Shown one piece after another: positions 60,882 through 64,000 of a stretch of DNA of 64,000 bases. The notes under the pieces are model-generated. The model did no database searches and was not told where the DNA came from. It was given only the letters and a program-made list of their open reading frames with translations. The DNA is from Peterkaempfera podocarpi (GTDB taxonomy: Bacteria; Actinomycetota; Actinomycetes; Streptomycetales; Streptomycetaceae). The position numbers and the translations under genes are program-made. Within the stretch, counting starts at the first letter, position 1; every line of letters begins with the position of its first letter. Where the stretch lies: assembly GCF_042466665.1 (NCBI RefSeq), contig NZ_CP162102.1:434001-498000 (forward strand). The letters run 5' to 3'.

Positions 60882-61946
60882 TCACAACGTGCCGAGCGCC
60901 AGAGCGTCGTGGACCTGTCTGCGCAGCGCGATGATCCCGCTCCGCCCCCGGCCCAGATGCACCGCGTTGGTGAGCAGGACCGCCCACAACCCGGACACCG
61001 GGTCCACTGCCACGCTGGTGCCGGTGAAACCCGTGTGCCCCGCCCCGGTCTGCGGCCAGGCCACCGACATGTGGTCCCAGCGGTCGCCCCGAAGGGTCCA
61101 GCCCAGGCCCCGTCGGCCGTCCATCCCCTCGGTCTGGCAGCGGACCGCCTCCGCCCGCATCGCGCGCGAGAGTACCAGGCTCTCCTCCGCCAGCCAGCAG
61201 GACGTCAGATAGCGCGCCACATCGGCGGCGGTGCTGAAGAGCCCCGCGTGGCCGGCGACCCCGCCGAGCGCCTCCGCGTTCTCGTCGTGCACGACACCGA
61301 CCTTGGGATCGCCGCCGGGGGGCGCCTCGGTGGCGGCGACCCTCGGGCGCCAGTCGGCAGGCGGGCGGTACCGGGTGGACGTCATCCCGAGCGGGTCCAG
61401 GACCAGCTCGGCCACCGCCTGCTCCAGCGGGACGCCCGCGACCGCGGACACGATCTCGCCCAGCAGAATGAAGCCCAGGTCGGAGTAGCAGACCGTGGAG
61501 CCGGGCGCGGCGACCAGCGGTTCGGCGAGCACCGCAGCGATACGGTCCCGCGGCCCTCCCGGCAGCCGGTCCAGCTCGCGGTGCGCGGGCAGACCGGAGC
61601 TGTGCGCAAGCAGCCGGCGGATCGTCACCTCGTCCTTGCCCTCGCCCCGGAACGCCGGCAGATGCCTGCAGACCGGGTCGTCGAGGGAGAGCGCGCCCTG
61701 GTCGGCCAGCCGCAGCACCGCCGGGAGCGTGGCCACCACCTTGGTGAGCGAGGCGAGGTCGAAGACGGTGTCCGGGGCCATCAGCCCCTGGGGGCCGGGT
61801 TGCCCGGTGCGACCGCAGGCCAGGATCTGCCGGGGCTCCCCGGCCTCGACCGGCCCGTCGCCGATCCCGGCGACCAGGACCGCTCCGGGCACCGCCTCGT
61901 CTGCGACCGCCCGTTGGAGCACCTCGGCGGCTTCGGCCCACCCCAT
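60882..61946 (-). CDS. Serine hydrolase of the beta-lactamase/penicillin-binding fold
   Basis: A 354-residue serine hydrolase: SLTK (Ser66, Lys69 of SxxK), YSDLG (about 154; YxN/S position), and HTGFTGTS near the C-terminus in place of KTG. No signal peptide is obvious (MGWAEAAEVLQRAVADEAVPGAVL), so it probably acts in the cytoplasm. Class C-type hydrolases are often linked to NamZ/MurQ clusters and may trim peptides or esters from imported muropeptides. ATG 61946 has GGGAGGGCAACAC upstream. It is co-directional with the RpiR regulator gene. Confidence 0.85.
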   Translation of the reverse strand: MGWAEAAEVLQRAVADEAVPGAVLVAGIGDGPVEAGEPRQILACGRTGQPGPQGLMAPDTVFDLASLTKVVATLPAVLRLADQGALSLDDPVCRHLPAFRGEGKDEVTIRRLLAHSSGLPAHRELDRLPGGPRDRIAAVLAEPLVAAPGSTVCYSDLGFILLGEIVSAVAGVPLEQAVAELVLDPLGMTSTRYRPPADWRPRVAATEAPPGGDPKVGVVHDENAEALGGVAGHAGLFSTAADVARYLTSCWLAEESLVLSRAMRAEAVRCQTEGMDGRRGLGWTLRGDRWDHMSVAWPQTGAGHTGFTGTSVAVDPVSGLWAVLLTNAVHLGRGRSGIIALRRQVHDALALGTL

Positions 61947-61979
61947 GTGTTGCCCTCCCGTGGTAAGTTTTCGCCGACC

Positions 61980-62002
61980 TTTGGCTCAATCATGTTACCA
62001 AA
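61980..62002. promoter_or_regulatory. Inverted repeat in the divergent promoter of the hydrolase and GNAT genes
   Basis: TTTGG-N13-CCAAA lies in the 74-base gap. On the minus strand TTGAGC, 17 bases and TTACCA form a possible hydrolase promoter. The TTGG/CCAA arms recall the site near 58883, so the RpiR protein may bind both. Confidence 0.4.
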
Positions 62003-62020
62003 TAACCATGAGGGCGGGCG

Positions 62021-62941
62021 ATGGTGACGACCGACGGGATAAAGCTGCGCAGCGCGCGGCCGGAGGACCTCGTGGAGCTGCGCGAGGCGGCAGTCGGCGC
62101 GCTGTGCCACGACGGTGACGCGGCCGAGGTGGTCGATCTGCTCTGGAACGGGCCGTCGACCCGCCCCGAGCTCAGACTGACCGCCGAGGTGCAGGGGAGG
62201 GCCGTCGGCGTCGCCCTGGGCTCGCTGAGCGAGGCCTCGGGCGTGGTGCGCGGCCATGTGAACCTGCTTGCGGTCGCCCCCGGACACCAGGGCCGGGGCT
62301 ACGGCAGGGAACTGCTCCGCACCCTGGAGGAGCGGCTCGGGGCCTGTGGCGCCCAGCAGCTGGTGGTACGCGGCAGCACCCCGGCCTACGCCTGGCCCGG
62401 CGTCGACTTCCGCTACACCGCGGCGGTCTGCCTGCTGGAGGCCGAGGGCTACCAACGCACCGATGAGGCCGTCAATATGAAGGTCGACCTGGCCACCGCG
62501 CAGCTGGACACCGCCGAGGACGAGCAGCGCCTCGCCGGGCAGGGGCTGACCGTGCGCCGGCTGCTCCCCGAGGACGAGCCGGGGTTCAGCGCCTGGATGC
62601 TCGGCTGGGGCGGCACCTGGCAGCAGGAGGCCGCGCTCGCCCTCACCCATGACCCGGTCGGCTGCCACATCGCCGTACGCGGCGAGGGCGACCGGGCCGA
62701 GTATGCGGGCTTCGCCTGCCACGGCGTCAACCGCCGCACCTGGTTCGGCCCGATGGGCACCGAGGAGTCGCTGCGCGGCCAGGGTGTCGGCGCGGTACTG
62801 CTGCGGCGCTGCCTCGCCGACCAGCGGGCCGCCGGCCTGACCCATGCGGAGATCGGCTGGACCGGCCCGCTGCGCTTCTACGCCCGCGCCGTGGGCGCCT
62901 CACTGGACCGGGCATTCTGGCTCTACCGGAAGGACTGCTGA
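62021..62941 (+). CDS. Tandem GNAT-domain acetyltransferase
   Basis: A 306-residue protein with two GNAT domains. The N-terminal one has IKLRSARPEDLVELREAAV and LLAVAPGHQGRGYGRELLRTLEERL (intact acetyl-CoA loop). The C-terminal one has LTVRRLLPEDEPGFSAWML and GTEESLRGQGVGAVLLRRCL (also an intact RGQGVG). ATG 62021 has GAGGGCGGGCG upstream. It lies three bases before the NamZ gene, so it belongs to the amino-sugar salvage operon, perhaps acetylating or re-acetylating glucosamine or muramic acid derivatives. The substrate is unproven. Confidence 0.85.
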   Translation: MVTTDGIKLRSARPEDLVELREAAVGALCHDGDAAEVVDLLWNGPSTRPELRLTAEVQGRAVGVALGSLSEASGVVRGHVNLLAVAPGHQGRGYGRELLRTLEERLGACGAQQLVVRGSTPAYAWPGVDFRYTAAVCLLEAEGYQRTDEAVNMKVDLATAQLDTAEDEQRLAGQGLTVRRLLPEDEPGFSAWMLGWGGTWQQEAALALTHDPVGCHIAVRGEGDRAEYAGFACHGVNRRTWFGPMGTEESLRGQGVGAVLLRRCLADQRAAGLTHAEIGWTGPLRFYARAVGASLDRAFWLYRKDC

Positions 62942-62944
62942 CCG

Positions 62945-64000
62945 ATGACCGTCGAGACCGGCCTGGAGCAACTGATCGCCGACGGCGGCCGGCAGCTGGG
63001 CGGCGCCCGGGTGGGCCTGCTGACCCATCCCGCCGCGGTGCTGCCGGACCTGAGCCACGGCCTGGACGCACTGCTGGACGCCGGCGCCGGGATCACCGCC
63101 GTGTTCGGCTCCGAGCACGGCTTCCGCGGCACCGCCCAGGACGGCGCCTCCGAGCAGGTCACCGTCGACCCGCCCAGCGGACTGCCGGTGTTCGACACCT
63201 ACGGCACCGACGCCGCGGGCCTCGCCGAGCTGCTCCGGAAGTCCGCCGTGGAGGTGCTGCTGGTCGACCTGCAGCATGTCGGAGCCCGCTTCTACACCTA
63301 TGAGTCGACACTCCATGACGCCATCGCGGCCGCTGCCGTCGCAGGTGTGGACGTCGTGGTGCTGGACCGGCCCAATCCGGTGGGCGGCGTCCAGGTCCAG
63401 GGCCCGGTGCTGGACCCCGCGTTCTCCTCGTTCGTCGGACGGGCCCCGATCCCGCTGCGCCACGGGATGACCATGGGGGAGCTCGGCAGTCTCTTCGCCG
63501 AACTGCTGGACGTCCCGGCACCGGGTGTGGTGCCCATGCGCGGGTGGCGTCCGGAGGACCTGTTCACCGCCACGGGTCTGCCCTGGGTACCGCCGTCGCC
63601 CAACATGCCCACGCCCGCCGCCGCGATCTGCTACCCCGGCACCTGCCTGTTCGAGGGCACCGGCCTCTCCGTCGGCCGGGGCACCACCACCCCGTTCGAG
63701 CTGTGCGGTGCCCCGTGGCTGGACGCCCGGCTGGCCCGTGAGCTGCGGGCCGCGGGGCTGCCCGGCGTCGCCTTCCGGGAGGCCTGGTTCACGCCCACCT
63801 TCAACCGCTGGGCGGGAGAGCGGCTCTGCGGGGTCCAGCTGCATCTCACGGACCCGACCGCGTTCGACCCGCTGCTCTCCGCACTGACCGTGCTGTACAC
63901 CGCCCATCGGCTGTGGCCCGGCCGCCTGGACTTCCAGCCGCGGACGTTCGACCTGCTGGCCGGCACCGACGAGCTGCGCCGGGGGCTGGAGGCGGGCGCG
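62945..64000 (+). CDS. namZ: Exo-beta-N-acetylmuramidase NamZ (DUF1343), partial at right edge
   Basis: 352 residues are visible, with no stop before the window ends. ATG 62945 is three bases after the preceding stop. Family motifs in order: GGARVGLLTHPAAV, VFGSEHGFRGTAQDG, PVFDTYG, VEVLLVDLQHVGARFYTYESTL (YTY motif), VVVLDRPNPVGG, PLRHGMTMGELGSLF, PSPNMPTPAAAICYPGTCLFEGTGLSVGRGTTTPFELCGAPW, and FTPTFNRWAGERLCGVQLHLTD. NamZ (GH171) releases terminal MurNAc from peptidoglycan ends. No signal peptide is seen, suggesting action on imported muropeptides. With MurQ, AnmK and the kinase it completes the salvage path. About 30-60 C-terminal residues are missing. Confidence 0.92.
   Translation, partial: MTVETGLEQLIADGGRQLGGARVGLLTHPAAVLPDLSHGLDALLDAGAGITAVFGSEHGFRGTAQDGASEQVTVDPPSGLPVFDTYGTDAAGLAELLRKSAVEVLLVDLQHVGARFYTYESTLHDAIAAAAVAGVDVVVLDRPNPVGGVQVQGPVLDPAFSSFVGRAPIPLRHGMTMGELGSLFAELLDVPAPGVVPMRGWRPEDLFTATGLPWVPPSPNMPTPAAAICYPGTCLFEGTGLSVGRGTTTPFELCGAPWLDARLARELRAAGLPGVAFREAWFTPTFNRWAGERLCGVQLHLTDPTAFDPLLSALTVLYTAHRLWPGRLDFQPRTFDLLAGTDELRRGLEAGA

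Overview
The window is about 64 kb of very GC-rich DNA with GTG and TTG starts, GGAGG-type ribosome sites, many 4-base ATGA/GTGA gene overlaps and families typical of streptomycetes (GylR, SigK-RskA, Tat-dependent secreted enzymes, Otr(A)-type resistance GTPase). A Streptomyces or close relative is the best reading. No tRNA, rRNA, CRISPR array, transposase or integrase was seen.

Layout. 1-3423: end of an ABC-2 exporter and an Otr(A)/Tet(M)-type ribosome protection gene preceded by an overlapping upstream ORF. 3687-12355: secreted proteins, small zinc-binding and membrane proteins, gylR-glpK (glycerol), an RsbW-like ATPase and a secreted lytic transglycosylase. 12543-17115: sigK-rskA with an FAD oxidoreductase, a DUF1365 protein and a DUF1295 membrane protein. 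This resembles the mycobacterial sigK locus but lacks the cyclopropane-synthase-like methyltransferase. Two SigK-like promoters with the same 15-base spacer are visible. 17611-23225: an esterase, a non-secreted thermolysin-like metallopeptidase with a small partner, a cold-shock protein, and a metal-efflux-type permease behind a CsoR-like operator.

23380-32799 is the most striking region: eight genes on two divergent arms encode three SAM methyltransferases, an alpha/beta hydrolase, a carbamoyltransferase, an acetyltransferase, a tryptophan-dioxygenase-superfamily haem protein and an aromatic amino acid decarboxylase. This set fits physostigmine (psm-type) biosynthesis: tryptophan 5-hydroxylation, decarboxylation, N-acetylation, O-carbamoylation, methylations including C3 methylation/cyclisation, and deacetylation.

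33855-49738 looks like a pectin/rhamnogalacturonan utilisation region: a PL4-type lyase, a LacI regulator, DUF6807 and Gfo/Idh/MocA proteins, a YesL-like membrane protein, a sugar ABC transporter, a GH35 beta-galactosidase and a GH28 enzyme. Two of these genes carry single-base frameshifts (three sites in all). Mirror-image LacI-type operators lie in the divergent promoter region at 43.6-43.9 kb.

49797-64000 is a cell-wall (MurNAc/muropeptide) salvage region: AnmK, an XRE-cupin regulator, a BadF-type amino-sugar kinase, a five-gene peptide-type ABC importer, MurQ, an RpiR/MurR regulator, a serine hydrolase, a double-GNAT protein and a NamZ-type exo-N-acetylmuramidase running off the right end.

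All calls come from reading translated sequence and motifs; no database search was run.
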